DNA of 64,000 nucleotides from Apoderus coryli (lineage: Eukaryota > Arthropoda > Insecta > Coleoptera > Attelabidae): contig OU452212.1 in the NCBI GenBank assembly GCA_911728435.2, positions 6,826,563 through 6,890,562 on the forward strand, in the 5' to 3' direction. The notes under the pieces are model-generated. The model was not told where the DNA came from. It did not search any database and saw nothing but the letters and a program-made list of their open reading frames with translations. Both the position numbers and the translations under genes were made by a program. Below, one piece after another: positions 35,489-52,273 of this stretch; the first letter of the stretch is position 1; each line of letters begins with the position of its first letter.

Positions 35489-37476
35489 TCATGAATAATA
35501 ACAAACAACTTCTTTATACAACTTCTCAAAGTTACTCTCATCAATCGGAACAAATCTTTTAGCACCACGACTAAAATAATAAATATCACCGGTATAAATA
35601 TCAAACCACAAAGCATGTATGTGTAGTTGATGTTTTTCCAAACGTTTCTTTAAAAATCCATAACTGGCGATATTTTGTAATTGTTGTAACGTGTTGATTT
35701 GTGATAATTTGTCTTCTATGCTGAATTTGTTGTCAGGATCAATGTACGCGATGAATTCCCGTAGCGGTGTCTCAGCTTGGAATCTTAAAGGTGCATCAAA
35801 ACTATGCGTTTTTAAGTAACTGAATTTTTCGAGGCTTGTTTGACAGTGAGTGCAAAGCCAAGAACGTAGTGGAGACATTCTTCGATTGTCCTAAAAAATA
35901 ATTCAAATCGTAATAATTATATCTGATTGTAGTGTCGTCTGATTACTATTCATTTATATTATTTTTTTATTCAAAAGGGACTGCATCAGAAGCGCTCAAC
36001 CGTCACTAACTTATCCGAGTTCCTGCGGCATGTTTATCCTACTATGAACAGGTTGATGCTATCTACACAGACTTCTTCAAGGCCTTTGACAGGTTGGGCC
36101 ATGGTATTATATTGAGTGAAATGAAGGCACTAGGATTCAGTGTTGCCCTTGTTGCAGTCTTCGAGTCTTATCATGCGGGACGTAGCTTGTTTGTTGAGTA
36201 CAATGACTTTAAATCTAGGGATTTTATAGCTACAAGTGGTGCACCGCAGGGGAGCAACTTGGCACCACTTATATTTTGGATATACGTCAACGATATCACT
36301 GCGAATGTATCTGGTTTCTGTTTGCTGATGATATGAAGCTGTTCAGGATAATACGCTCACAGCTGCAGATGGAGAAATAGTTATTTTTTTTTCTGATTAT
36401 GCTACGATGTACAGAAAATTTGGTTTGCATGGTTTTCTGGAACATAATACAGATGGGACTTTTTTAGCCTTTTATTTACCTGAGACGACATTTCACTATC
36501 TTGTAAGTTATAAAGTAGGTTCATGGCTTTACAATCGCTATGCCCGCAAACAACTATATGTCGTATATCATTGATTACACATCCTAATTCTAAAGCGGCT
36601 GGTTCATTGGAATTTTGTTCGTCGAGAAAATGTTGTGAATGTGGAACTATATTGCCGGCATTCCTCACTGGAAAATTCGTCAAAAACAGAATATTAACAA
36701 TTAAGATTAAACATGAATGGATTTTTACTTACCAATAAACATATCGCCTACATTCGTTTGTGTGAATCTTGTAGGAATCATTCTACTGTCTATGCAAGTA
36801 AAAAATACTGCTTTAGGCTGAAAAAGTGAAAAACAATCAAGAATAAATTTAAAATAGGTACGAAAAACTCATATTCATGTCCTTTTACAAGAAATCTGTT
36901 TCAAAGTGAAATAAAGAATGACGTTCATTAGAATTAACTGCAGAAAGTTGTGAACTAGCTGCTATTCGCACTCTTTCAATGTTGTTGATTTCCGCTGTTC
37001 TTGCAGACTTTTATGCTTCAAGTTGAATGTCAAGAGGCCAGTTTTTTCAAATGAATCGATGATATTGTTGCATGAGTCGGGTCGTGAAATTATTTCGCAA
37101 AAAATCCCGCTTAATACCTGACCACTATGTTTAATAAATAGCAATAACTGTCAACCAAACCTCCACGCCACCTCATGAGCAGGAAAGGAATATCCGGCTT
37201 CATGGGCGGACCCGGTATATTGTTGTATATAACTGAAAGGTATAAAGCAAAACAGCGCATGTTCATATATTTTATTTTAGCAATCAAACAAAAGTGAACG
37301 ACCGATTTACTTTATGTCTTATCAGAGAGAAAACATGTAATTCTAAATTCTGAACAATATATTTTTATTATTTATTTACTCACCGTTGGGTTGTCCTTAA
37401 CTTTCTCAAATTGTTTTACCATGCTATCACGTATAGTACCACGGTATTTCATTATTCCCTTCAAAATTCTATCCAT
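35489..37476 (-). CDS. CAHbeta: Beta-class carbonic anhydrase, right copy
   Basis: Four exons on the minus strand, 37476-37384, 36817-36733, 36667-36480 and 35890-35489, encode 255 aa with an uninterrupted frame. The enzyme interconverts CO2 and bicarbonate. All expected active-site features are present: FFTCIDSRMIP with the zinc Cys and the Asp-Arg dyad in exon 2, RNAGNIVPHSQHF in exon 3, the HxxC ligand pair in CGHSDC, and the C-terminal HIHALWFDIYTGDIYYF. The N-terminus MDRILKGIMKYRGTIR has basic residues compatible with mitochondrial targeting, but no cleavage site can be assigned. It is the canonical member of the tandem pair. Splice positions and phases are the same as in the left copy. 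A reverse transcriptase fragment on the opposite strand lies in intron 3. Confidence 0.95.
35984..36390 (+). pseudogene. RT fragment in intron 3 of right beta-CA
   Basis: The plus strand reads EQVDAIYTDFFKAFDRLGHG, the reverse transcriptase block with the first catalytic Asp, then SGAPQGSNLAPLIFWIYVND. After a frameshift, only a short piece of the next block (FLLMI-like) is left, so the YxDD motif is not complete. It is oriented opposite to the host gene and absent from the matching intron of the left copy. Confidence 0.78.
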
Positions 37477-37650
37477 TTTTACAATAACTTCTTTCAATAT
37501 TTAACAATTATAATTTTTGGACTATAATTATATTTACAATAATAATAATTAAATTCTGTAAATGACCTTTGTAAAAATAACTTTATACAGCATGTTTGGA
37601 ATAATTCACTATATTGTTCCAAGGTTCACTCGTCGTTGTTAAGGTACCTA

Positions 37651-38640
37651 CTTATATTTCTTTTTCGTATGTATTTTGATGTTAATGCGTGTAATAAAAT
37701 GTTCATCATTCGAATGAGATTAATATCGTATTAGTATTTAGTTGAAAATTGATTAGGTTTATAGGAACAAATATAATGGGTATTATCTCGAACAAATATA
37801 AATAAATATCTAGGGACCCACACAAATAAATAACGGATCATTTTGTTCACTTACCCTGACAATCCATGCTTTAGAAGGACCAATTTCACAGCTTCTTGGT
37901 CACCAAACTTTATCAGCAAAATTCTATATGGGAACAAATAGGTCTCATACCAAAATAAAAATAAATGATATCCCGGTCTTTATTTCATTATTCATTATAG
38001 AAAATAAACATTTGTAAGCATCAGACAAAAATACCATCAAGTTAACAAAAGTAGTTTGGTATTTTACAATAAATTATATAATATTTATTTAAAAAAATAT
38101 TTGTTTTCATAAAAATTAGAGTAGAATTAAATCCGAGCTCTAGAATAAAATCACTCTATTCTAAAACGGACATTACATTATTTCTTTGTCCAATATGAAC
38201 ATAAATATTTATGAATAGGTACCAATTAATTGTGTTTTACATCTAGAATAAAAAAAATATTTAGATTGATATCCGTAATATATTATTCAACAAATCTCAT
38301 AAAAAATGTTCCAACAAAAAGAAAAGACCATATTTATTAAAATAATTCTATTCATGTAGGGAAATACTTCCCAATATCAACAATGAAAATATTTTGCGTC
38401 CCTAAAGAATAATTAAAAGCTAAAATAAGGTATACGTAGTTGCATTTTGCACTTTCTTAAAAAAATAATTTATATTATTGGAAGACATGACTTAAATAGC
38501 TTTAAAACCATGAATATGAGTTGAGGCAAGCGTAAAATCACTTAATGATTTGAAAACGTTCATATTCAAGTGCAAAAAAGAATTACCCCAGTATTTAGAA
38601 AACCAATACATAACAAAATGTCAAAGAAAAATATTCACAA
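37651..38640. other. AT-rich intergenic DNA
   Basis: No gene recognised. A short repeat related to those near 1576 and 35216 occurs at about 37855-37900. Confidence 0.4.
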
Positions 38641-38652
38641 CTTAAAACGACA

Positions 38653-38832
38653 CTAACTTAGTTTCCGAAGTGAAATCCCATCTGAGGAATCCGACAACGC
38701 TCTGCTGCAATCAGCGCCGTTCATTTCGCCCGTCTCGATATTTTCACCGAGCTCCAATAAGATAACAGAAGGGAGACCCCTCGCCTCATTCACAGACGAA
38801 TAGACTCGTTCGTAAAACAAGCTTTGAACCAT
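38653..38832 (-). CDS. Small open frame, 59 aa, function unknown
   Basis: A minus-strand frame begins MVQSLFYERVYSSVNEARGL and ends with SDSSDGISLRKLS and a TAG stop, with an in-frame stop two codons before the ATG. The interval is clearly richer in GC than its surroundings and uses a balanced amino acid set, unlike the Phe/Ile/Lys-rich spurious frames elsewhere. It could be a small gene or a first coding exon: a possible donor GTTAGT overlaps the last codons. However, the opposite strand is also open over most of it (38657-38806, ending PLASFTDE), so high GC alone could explain both. I recognise no family in either frame. It lies between the right carbonic anhydrase and RagA. Confidence 0.3.
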   Translation of the reverse strand: MVQSLFYERVYSSVNEARGLPSVILLELGENIETGEMNGADCSRALSDSSDGISLRKLS

Positions 38833-39393
38833 AATTTACTGAATACTACACGCTCATGAGTGATTTTCTTCTTATTATAACAAAGTGCTTCCATGTCGAA
38901 TTAAAATTCCTACCAGCTCTCACGACAACGAACAGCTTCGATTCAAAAGTTTACAAATCTTGAGTGATTCAGGTCAACCATAAACTCTCTCCTCTTTTGA
39001 TTTTGCCAAAATCTCGTTACTTGAGCATATATCAAGCTATTCGATTTATAGTTCCAAAGTTAGCACACATCAGAGATTAGATCGTCCGACAATGCCTAAC
39101 TGGCCTTCCACAATAATGAAGAATGAGATATGTACTGTTTGATGGTTTGAAATTGGTTTTTGATATTTTTATTAAAAAAAGAATATTCCGTTATCAATAC
39201 TAAAACTTACTGAGAGCGTGGTATACCGAAATATTTAGTTAGTAAGCTAAAAATATTAATTTAGGTTGCCAATTTGTGTTATGTGATCTGGTCCTTTTTG
39301 AAACATTTCTTACAAACACTTGACTACATCATCTACATAACAACAATATATTAATAATATGTTAGCTCTTATTTTCAAAATATACAGATTATC
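38833..39393. other. Intergenic DNA downstream of RagA
   Basis: The first 280 bp keep moderate GC and could be 5' UTR of the small frame to the left, read on the minus strand. The remainder is AT-rich and probably includes the RagA 3' UTR. No further signal. Confidence 0.35.
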
Positions 39394-40442
39394 TTAACGT
39401 GTTAAAGACACTGACGAATTGGTCACCTTTTCTAACTTTTCAAAATGTTTCCTAGCATTCCTGATATTAATTAAAGTAACTTCTGATGGTATGTGTGCAT
39501 CAGACATACACACCATCACATAAGTATTACTTGTAAACATATCAATATATGCTGCAAACGCAGAATTTCGCACTTCCATACTTTGAAACTGTGCCGCTAA
39601 TTTAGAACACGACAATTTAAATTGTTTAATTATATTTGAGACTTTTTCAAATCGATGACCATCACGATGCGGTTTCCGCTGACAATGCGAAATTACTAGA
39701 AAAGTTGCTTTTTCAAATAACAACACTTCGTCTGCATCAACAATATTCGCGAACTGTCCTAAACTGCTTTCTAATTCTTTCACATTCGGAATTAACATAT
39801 ACACAATATTCGACCAAGCGCGGTAAAGAGTCTCGTCCCAAATGGATGTTCTGAAACATGTGCAATGCAATGGCATTGAAAGTTTTTTTAGATCTGTTTC
39901 ACGTTCCTGGAAAATGATATCGCGCTGGTCCTCTGGTACCAGATCCATTTTGTGAATGAGACAGAAGATTTTCGCTTCGCGTGAATTCTGCATAATAGCT
40001 TCCAGGCATGATTGGTAGTAATGAATGTCTTTTTGGAGCTCACGACTTTCCACATCAAATACATAAATGAGAACTTCCACATTACGAAATATGTTGTCAC
40101 GTTGGGAGACGAAATAGTTTTCCATAAAAGCTTCTTGCCCACCACAATCCCATAAATTTAAAACTAAGTTGCCGAGGAAGCGGACATGTGAATGTTCAAC
40201 ATCAACTGAAATACAACAGTATTAAAATGGATCCTTTTCGAAATTTCTGCCTTTAATAATCTGCTTACTTGTGGCACCTAAACGTCTAGTATCTCTGGCT
40301 ATATAGTTAGCAAATATTATGGAACGCATACTCGTTTTTCCTGAGCCACTTTTTCCCATTAAAAGTACCTACAAATATGAATTTACCAAATTAAACTGCT
40401 GAACCCCTCATGGTTAATTCAATAACAAACCTTTTTCTTCAT
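39394..40442 (-). CDS. RagA: Ras-related GTP-binding protein A (RagA)
   Basis: Three minus-strand exons, 40442-40431, 40368-40269 and 40205-39394, encode 307 aa (human RagA is 313). The first coding exon holds only four codons (MKKK). The second begins [19 protein letters not shown], the P-loop at residues 9-17, and includes [10 protein letters not shown] (switch I). The third starts [24 protein letters not shown] (G3, residues about 38-61) and has HKMDLV as the G4 motif. The roadblock-like C-terminal domain includes [15 protein letters not shown] and the tail SSVSLTR. RagA pairs with RagC/D on the lysosome surface; the GTP-loaded form recruits mTORC1 in response to amino acids. It is divergent from PAK with 1.16 kb between start codons. 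Confidence 0.96.
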
Positions 40443-41602
40443 ATTTACAATTCTATTTTATACAATTAATATTTAGTAAAACTATTGGTAAATTTAATTA
40501 ACTACGCTTTAATTTAATTTACCTAACTAGTAATATTTTACACATTGTAGCTTTTTTAATTAATCAAAACAAAAATAAATTTTGAATGACGTTTTGATTT
40601 GACTTTTTGCCCTTTCATTAGTGTTGTAATGATACGTAGTTAAATATTGAATGAATCCGAATATTAAAATATTTGTTTGTCGGTCCTTTTAAGAAAATGC
40701 AAATGAGGTGAGCGATAGGTGAACCAAGGGGTCTATTCTTGGGCGAGTCAAACAACCGAGAGAACAGACCCGTGGTCTGCACAGAAGCCAGATACTAGTG
40801 AAGCTCTTATTCCCGCTGTACGTTGCAGAACTCTTATGACGTTGGACGACGGCCAAATAAATGTAAAAAAAACCATAGTAGCCTCTCTAAATTATCTAAA
40901 CTCATGTATCGAATAATTTCAATAAGTATCTCTAATGTTTTGTTCGAATTAAAAACGGACCTATTCGCTGTAATTCGTTAGTGTCAAAATCAATTCCGCC
41001 CAGTCTGAACATTTTAGAACTATAAGTTTGATGTCTCTTCTCTATATCTCTGGTTGTATGTAAGGAATGACATTTGACATTTGGTTAAAAATTGTGTCAT
41101 TCTAGATTAAAAATTAAAATTCCCTAAATACATTCACATAAATATCTCAATCCAAGACTTACGTTACATGGGATACATAATACAGTGTGTATGAAATAGA
41201 CAAGAATAACATTATTGTACAAACGTAAATATTGAGTCATTTTTGATTTTAGTTTTTTATCACTAAAGCGAAGATGGTGGAGAATATGATCTTTATTAAA
41301 TGAGCAAATCGTATTTTTTAGATTATTTATTTTACACATATCTCTAACACCAAATGTTTTTTCTGAATTAATTGTTTGTTAATTTAATTAGTTGTACGTA
41401 ATTTTGTGTGTGCGAGTTTTGTACTAGTTCAGCGTTATCATTAAATATACAATAATAATTCCAGGTAAATGCATAGCTTACATTTTTTCAAAAAGAAATC
41501 TTGACGCATTGTTAATACCGGTGTCCGCCCATACATAATTACAATACAACAATATTAATATAAATCTCCAACAGTTTTTTAGCACGTAAGCATAATCGCA
41601 AA
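40443..41602. promoter_or_regulatory. Divergent promoter region of RagA and PAK
   Basis: The 1.16-kb spacer between the opposed start codons should hold both promoters. It is AT-rich; no TATA box or CpG-rich core can be asserted. A GC-moderate patch at 40725-40850 reads open for 65 codons on the plus strand but shows no recognisable domain. Confidence 0.35.
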
Positions 41603-46486
<4,884 letters not shown>

Positions 46487-48640
46487 CGTTAAATATCACC
46501 CCAAAAATGATGAGAACAAATTGGGGATTTGTAGACTAGTAACCCGTAAGCGATTTCTTTTGTAAAATACTATTTAATAGTTTTTCACTATTTTTTTTTT
46601 GTGAATCCGACTATAGATATGCATATAAATGCCGTTACTATTACTAGATGCTTTCCACATTAAACAGTTCCAGTTATTTTATAATATGAACTTTTCTAAC
46701 AAAATAATGTTGCTGCTCTTATATTGTTTAAAGAATAAATATGAAGCGCGTAAACCGGCCGTCAGGAGGTTGTATGTCGTTGTATATTGGGTATATATAC
46801 AAATTACAGTTTTATGGTAGGTAAAGCTGTGTTTATGTCAGGTTGAAAATTGTATATATTAATATACGGAGAAAAATAATTACACAATAAAATAAAATAC
46901 TTAAATATTATTCATTTTACTGATTATTTAGATGAAGCGTTGCTTCATATGACAAGCCGTCACTGGTGGCGGTTCGTAAAGAGGCAGCGCTGCAGGGCGT
47001 AGATATCAGTAATACAATAATTTTAAATGTGTTAGATGTACTTGATTTGTAAGCTGCTGGTTGGAATTTCCATGCAGTTTGACCTTTTCAGCCAGATGCA
47101 CTAAATCACTACTAAACTAATAATCTGTTTGGAACAGAGTTTTATAAGGCAGATCATAGTTTATTGCTGGAGGCTTTACATCAGAGTTAATTCCCAAAAT
47201 GTTGTGACTTTCAATGCCGGCCAGCAGTCCTCCATATGTGCCTCTACCATACTCGTACACCCAACGGAATATAGGAAGTATCTAGTGATAAGTCGGTTAT
47301 ATGTCTATTTTTACATTAGGGACGTGAGTATAAAAAATTAGTGTGTTTTTTTGTTGTGTTAAATCATTGCCTTTATATTTTAGAAAATAAAAATTATCCA
47401 ATCCAGCGGCAGTGATTTATACTTTGATATTTGTTGCCGCTGTTAATGTTCCTTTCGTAACATTCGTATGATTCTTCGGTATCAAAACTGACGCTTTTAT
47501 TTTAAAAATGTGAAATTAATCGCCCGATACTTTACTTATTGATGATGAGAATTGATTTAAAATATAAGAAACACACTAAATATTCAAATAAATATTATTA
47601 CAAACCTTCATTATTAACAAAATAAATAAAATAAAATAGCAGATGACAGAGCTCTTTCATAAAAATATATGTTAAAAGGAACTGTGCCTAATTTTAAAAA
47701 CGATATATTATGATATGATAATATAGATGGAAAGCAAGCATGGCGAATGTATGTTATGAAATTTTGAACGTTATTTTATGGTTTCAAACTATTAAGGACC
47801 GATAAGCTACTTCTACAAATGCAGACGAAGCAGTTTCGCTTAGAAGTGGTTAGAAAATAATTTACGCATATTTCTGGTACATTTTGTACCATATTTGCGC
47901 CGGATAGAACCCGTTTCAACGAAACTGCGCGAGAGTGACTTACTAATAAATAGTTTAAAGAAGCATTGTTATATCAGAAGTCTCCAATGTGCTGCTCCAG
48001 CACTAAAGAATTGCGCCTTGTAGAAATTATTGCTTAATTTCGTTGAAATTTAATTTAATAAAAAATATATATTTTCTAAACTATACAAAATATAATTTTG
48101 TTGCTTAGATTACGTTACTAAAGTATTTAAAAATATGTTTTGAACTGATTTTTCGTATTTTCTTTGATATAATTAAAACTTTTATTAGATATATGAAATA
48201 TTTTACTGATTGTATATAATAGTATTATTATCTTTTGTCTTTCGTTTATCTTTTTAAATATATTCTATTGTATATGTATTTATTTTATTATTATACCTTT
48301 TAGCCATATCATTTATATTAATTATAATGAATTTTTTTTAAAATAATTGTGCGTATACTTTGTATGTTATTATTATTATGATTAAACAAATTATATTGAT
48401 AGGAGGGATACGTAAAAACGCGAATTGTATGAAATAAAAATGTTTATATAATTATAATAGTTAGCAATATTCTAAAAGTTGCTTCAGTTTATTGGAGTAT
48501 TTTTTTAATACCAATAAAAATTTTCAAAATGCGAAAGTAGTTTTCAGATATTTATTCATTCAACGGTAAACCATTTTAACAATAAGTACATAGGGCACAA
48601 GGAAAATTAACCAAACTATAGGCCTGTTACCTATGAGTTG
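46487..48640. other. PAK 3' UTR and AT-rich intergenic DNA
   Basis: AATAAA motifs at 46734 and 46886 could end the PAK transcript. Beyond that I see no gene over nearly 2 kb, only low-complexity AT-rich sequence. Confidence 0.4.
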
Positions 48641-48644
48641 AAAT

Positions 48645-48800
48645 AATCATCATCATCATCATGAGCATTCACTCTGCCCCATCGATGCGTTCTCTCTCCT
48701 CTTCTCCGGTATTTGCCTGGTACTAAATATCATGTCGGCTGTACTCCTGTTGGGTCTAAAATCACATTGTAATTCCGGCAAGCACCCTTCCGATGCTTGC
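48645..48800 (-). pseudogene. LINE RT fragment (RTE-like) with (ATG)n tail
   Basis: The minus strand encodes LPELQCDFRPNRSTADMIFS, the reverse transcriptase block that in RTE/BovB-like elements reads 'LPE.QCGFR.NR.T.DM'. It is joined after a short stretch to a (ATG)n run (plus strand ATCATCATCATCATC at about 48647-48661), which looks like the 3' tail. Nearly all of the element is missing. Confidence 0.65.
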
Positions 48801-49703
48801 GGTCGAGAGGTGAGAGATACGACGATATAAAACCCATGTATAGAGGACGATTTTGCTCCCGTTGAAATAATACAACTTAGATCATAACTCGACTTTATTT
48901 TCACTTCAAATTATTATAATCTAAATTAGTACATATAAATATGTTGAATATAAAAATTATAAGCATTGTTTTAGTAACAAAAATAATTTACTATTCTTTC
49001 TACTGCCTGCTAGACATTATTTTCTCCAGTTTACGAACGATCCTTATATATCAAAATATAAATTACATTTCATATAGGTAAGTAAATTTCAAATCCAATT
49101 ACAAAACTAATTAATTTAAATATTTAAAAAAAGGGTAACTTTAATATTTCAATAGATTGATAAGCTTTTAAAATGTATTTTTCATGCTATTCTTGAGTGG
49201 CATATTCAAATAACTCATCGATATATCTGGTCTTAGGAACTTTACAAATAGCGATATTAGTAATTTCTGAATAGTGCACCCAATACTTCGACAATAAATA
49301 AATAATAAACTTGGTTTTCTATGTAGCTAACTCAGTGTTTGTTAAGTTGGACTTTTGTCAAATGTATAAAAACTAATTTCATAGTTACATAAATTAAAAA
49401 CCGGGCACTTACAAGGAAACATGTTTGAAATATTTAATAACCAAGGTTTCTGCAGATAGAACGAAGGTGTTATCAAAAAGGTTATGGGCCAAGAGCTCTG
49501 CAGACTTTCTAATGTTATGAAAGCAAACCAAAATCTGTGGCATCTTTTTCATCACTCATGCGCGGCATGGCAGGTTTTCAACCCGGTAGAGGCTACGGGC
49601 CCGGCTTGGGGCACAACCTTACACAGACATGTTTCCTTGTAAATGTCCCGCATCATCTATATATATATATAATCTCTTAATCATTCATTATCACATATAT
49701 TTA
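48801..49703. other. AT-rich intergenic DNA
   Basis: No gene recognised. A moderately GC-rich patch lies at 49560-49630. An (AT)n run is present at about 49656-49670, just beyond the SelR stop codon, in its likely 3' UTR. Confidence 0.4.
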
Positions 49704-51846
49704 TTAACTCTCAGCCTTTGGTACGAAGTTCATTGAAGCGGAATTAATGCAGAACCGCTTCCTAGTCGGTGCTGGTCCATCATCGAACACATGTCCCAAA
49801 TGGGCGCCACATTGAGAGCATGTCACCTCTGTGCGTATCCGCCCTGGTTGGGAGATTAGGAGTAAAAGGTTGGCTCCCACTGATGACGTGTTTTGTGTTG
49901 TATGTTTTGGAGAGGAATTCAAGGGAAGTCGGATTGTGAATCAGGAATGAATTTTGCGGGAAGATAATATGTATTTACAAGTATTATAGTTTGTTTGAAG
50001 TGTATAAATAGAGTAAGTGGTGCCAGGTTAGGGAAGGGGAAAACCAAAAAGCAATAAAAAGCGGATTTATGATAAAATGAACAAATTATAACAAAATAAC
50101 AGTATAAATTAAAAATTGTATGGAAGAAAAATAAGATAATGATTGTTGAAATGTGTGTGGTGAATTGGGTGTGGGAAGACATTGGAATGAAAAGAAAACA
50201 AGTACAATTAGCTTTCCCCAAAAAAGTTTTATATTGTACGTCATCTGTCCCAGAAATAACAGTGTTATTTTTATTCATCTTCAAACTCTGATTAATTTAT
50301 TTCACATTGACTCCTCAAGTGGTTATTGTTGTAAATGAAATTGTAACGCCAAAATTTGCCAATTTAAACGGGTATTTTTCTTTGAAAGCTAAGAACTTTA
50401 AATTGGCCATACTCAATTTGACAGTTCTCGGCTGTTTTGGGGTCTTCAACGTCTTTAAATTTATTTTGAAAAACATCATTCAATTCCAGAAAGTCCTCGG
50501 GCATAACTTGCATTTTATGGTGATCATTATCGTGCGCATCACATAAAACGCATCGCGTAAGACGTCGTACAGTATGCACTCATCAAGCGTAGTGTTAATT
50601 ATATTCCAAATACATCAATTTGTTCATCGTGCGCAGCAATTAAACTTCAATCCATTTTATGGCGAATGTTGCGAAAAGATCACGAACTGTTTCTAGGTTT
50701 TAAGTAAATATTGCAATTTAAAGTTCTCTAACACCGACGTTAAATAAATAATTTGCGGAGCTATTATACTCTAAATTAATCCAGTTGTATCTGGGACAAA
50801 TAATATACAGTTTAGATCCAAACCAAAACACTAGAAGCGGGTTTAAATAGGCATCGATAGAGCTTAGAAGAGATAGAAACGCATTAATTTCTGTAAGATG
50901 AAGTTTAGCAAATGCTTATATGCACATTTCGAGAAATTTGTAATTCTACGTATCCTGTATTTTCAAATTACTTCAACTTAAGTAATTATTGTTACACGCG
51001 TTTGTTGTTCAGAACATTTTGCTACATAACCTATGCCAGCATACCTACATTCTCTATTAAAAAAGCCAAACGAACACAACACACACAAATAATTATCTAC
51101 ACCAATAGGAAATGAACTGGGAAAAATAAGGTTTCGATATGGGTGGAAACGGCTTTATAGGTCAGGTTAAAATTGGTTAAATCACAGTGTGAGCAAACTA
51201 TTAAACTTATAGTATTGTGTTTCTTTTATTAGGTAGGTATTACTTTAAAAAAAAACACATGACAAACATAGTACAGATTAAGAACATTTTGATGCTGAAA
51301 TTATCATCGCTATATGGCTACATAGTCATATTTATCAACTCATAGACATCGAATTGTTCTTAAAAGTACATAGGTAAACAAAGTTGTTCATACCTCCACT
51401 AGTATCCGGACTCAATTTCACTCTACCCTTATCTAAAACATCGTTGAATGCTGGCCACCCGCAACCTGAATCATACTTGGTATCAGAACCGAACAGTGGC
51501 TGTTCACACACGATACAAACGTAAGTGCCAGCTTCTTTGGTTTTATTATAACACCCTGTAAAAATTTAATATACCTACTTATTTACAGGTGTAAGTAAAT
51601 GTTTGGAAAGCGTCCAGTGATTAGAAAAAATAATACGTAAATACTTAAATCTTTTATAGACTGTGCTCGCTTTTTCCAGGTCCTTACAATAAATATTTAG
51701 GAAGTTTCCACGGGTACATTTAAATTATTACAACAAACACAATACGTACCAGAAAAGGGACGTTCAGTGCCTTTCTCCTGCGTAACATGATATTGTATAG
51801 GCGTTAGTTTCTTCTTCAACTCACTTTTATCAATTTGATTAGCCAT
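49704..51846 (-). CDS. SelR: Methionine-R-sulfoxide reductase B (SelR)
   Basis: Three minus-strand exons, 51846-51750, 51555-51394 and 49843-49704, encode 132 aa, the size of a single-domain MsrB. The enzyme reduces the R epimer of methionine sulfoxide in proteins and, in flies, opposes Mical oxidation of actin. Two CxxC pairs (CIVC at 46-49 and CSQC at 95-98) bind structural zinc. GCGWPAF carries the probable resolving Cys64, and GHVFDDGP, then RFCINSAS with catalytic Cys118, complete the domain. Cysteine is used where some vertebrate MsrB proteins have selenocysteine. There is no recognisable targeting peptide, so a cytosolic or nuclear form is likely; other 5' exons may exist. Intron 2 is 1.55 kb. 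The 5' end faces Hs6st, with a Merlin transposon between. Confidence 0.95.
50364..50579 (-). other. Unassigned open frame inside SelR intron 2
   Basis: A minus-strand frame of 71 codons contains [20 protein letters not shown], then [20 protein letters not shown] and [13 protein letters not shown]. Its composition (Asp, Glu, His and Cys rather than only Phe/Ile/Lys) looks more protein-like than most spurious frames here. I recognise no family. It could be a decayed exon or transposon gag/transposase piece. No splice sites joining it to SelR in frame were found. Confidence 0.25.
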
Positions 51847-52273
51847 TTTTCGATTTTTCAAATGATTATCACAAAATACTGAAACCCAATAACGCACCAA
51901 AAAATTAAGTGTAATAGCTAGTTCATTAACGCTTCAAGATGTTATTATAGGTACATAATTATTTGAAATAATAAAAAGAAACAAAATATCAATAATACAT
52001 TGTTTTAATTAATGTTAAAACTTAACCAACCGAATGAGTGACTACCAAATTGGGCATGTATAAATGAAAGTATGTAGTTAATTCTAAAAATATACCTGCA
52101 GACGTTCTGTGTAGAGTTAATTTTTGTTCTGGCCTTAATAAAAAGTTGTTCATACGATGATGAAACCTGTGTAAATATGAGATACCACATCCGAATTGTT
52201 TTATCATATCATGACACAGTTAAATTTAGCTTTAGATAAAAATGTGCATGGATAATTAGCAATATACGGTTTA
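51847..52273. other. SelR upstream region
   Basis: This should contain the SelR 5' UTR and promoter. It is AT-rich with no strong motif. It ends with the left copy of the 8-bp target duplication (ACGGTTTA, 52266-52273) of the following transposon. Confidence 0.4.

Noticed and set aside
36402..36683. Unspliced 93-codon frame of the carbonic anhydrase exon 3
   Set aside because: The last part (after SEMSSQ) is intron translation; a GTAAAT donor at 36479 and the acceptor before DNRRMSP give the conserved protein.
40719..40916. 65-codon frame between RagA and PAK
   Set aside because: Begins in a small GC-moderate patch but shows no domain, and turns low-complexity; likely 5' UTR or repeat.
49919..50284. 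121-codon minus-strand frame in SelR intron 2
   Set aside because: Dominated by Phe, Ile, Tyr and His runs typical of AT-rich noncoding DNA; no family features.
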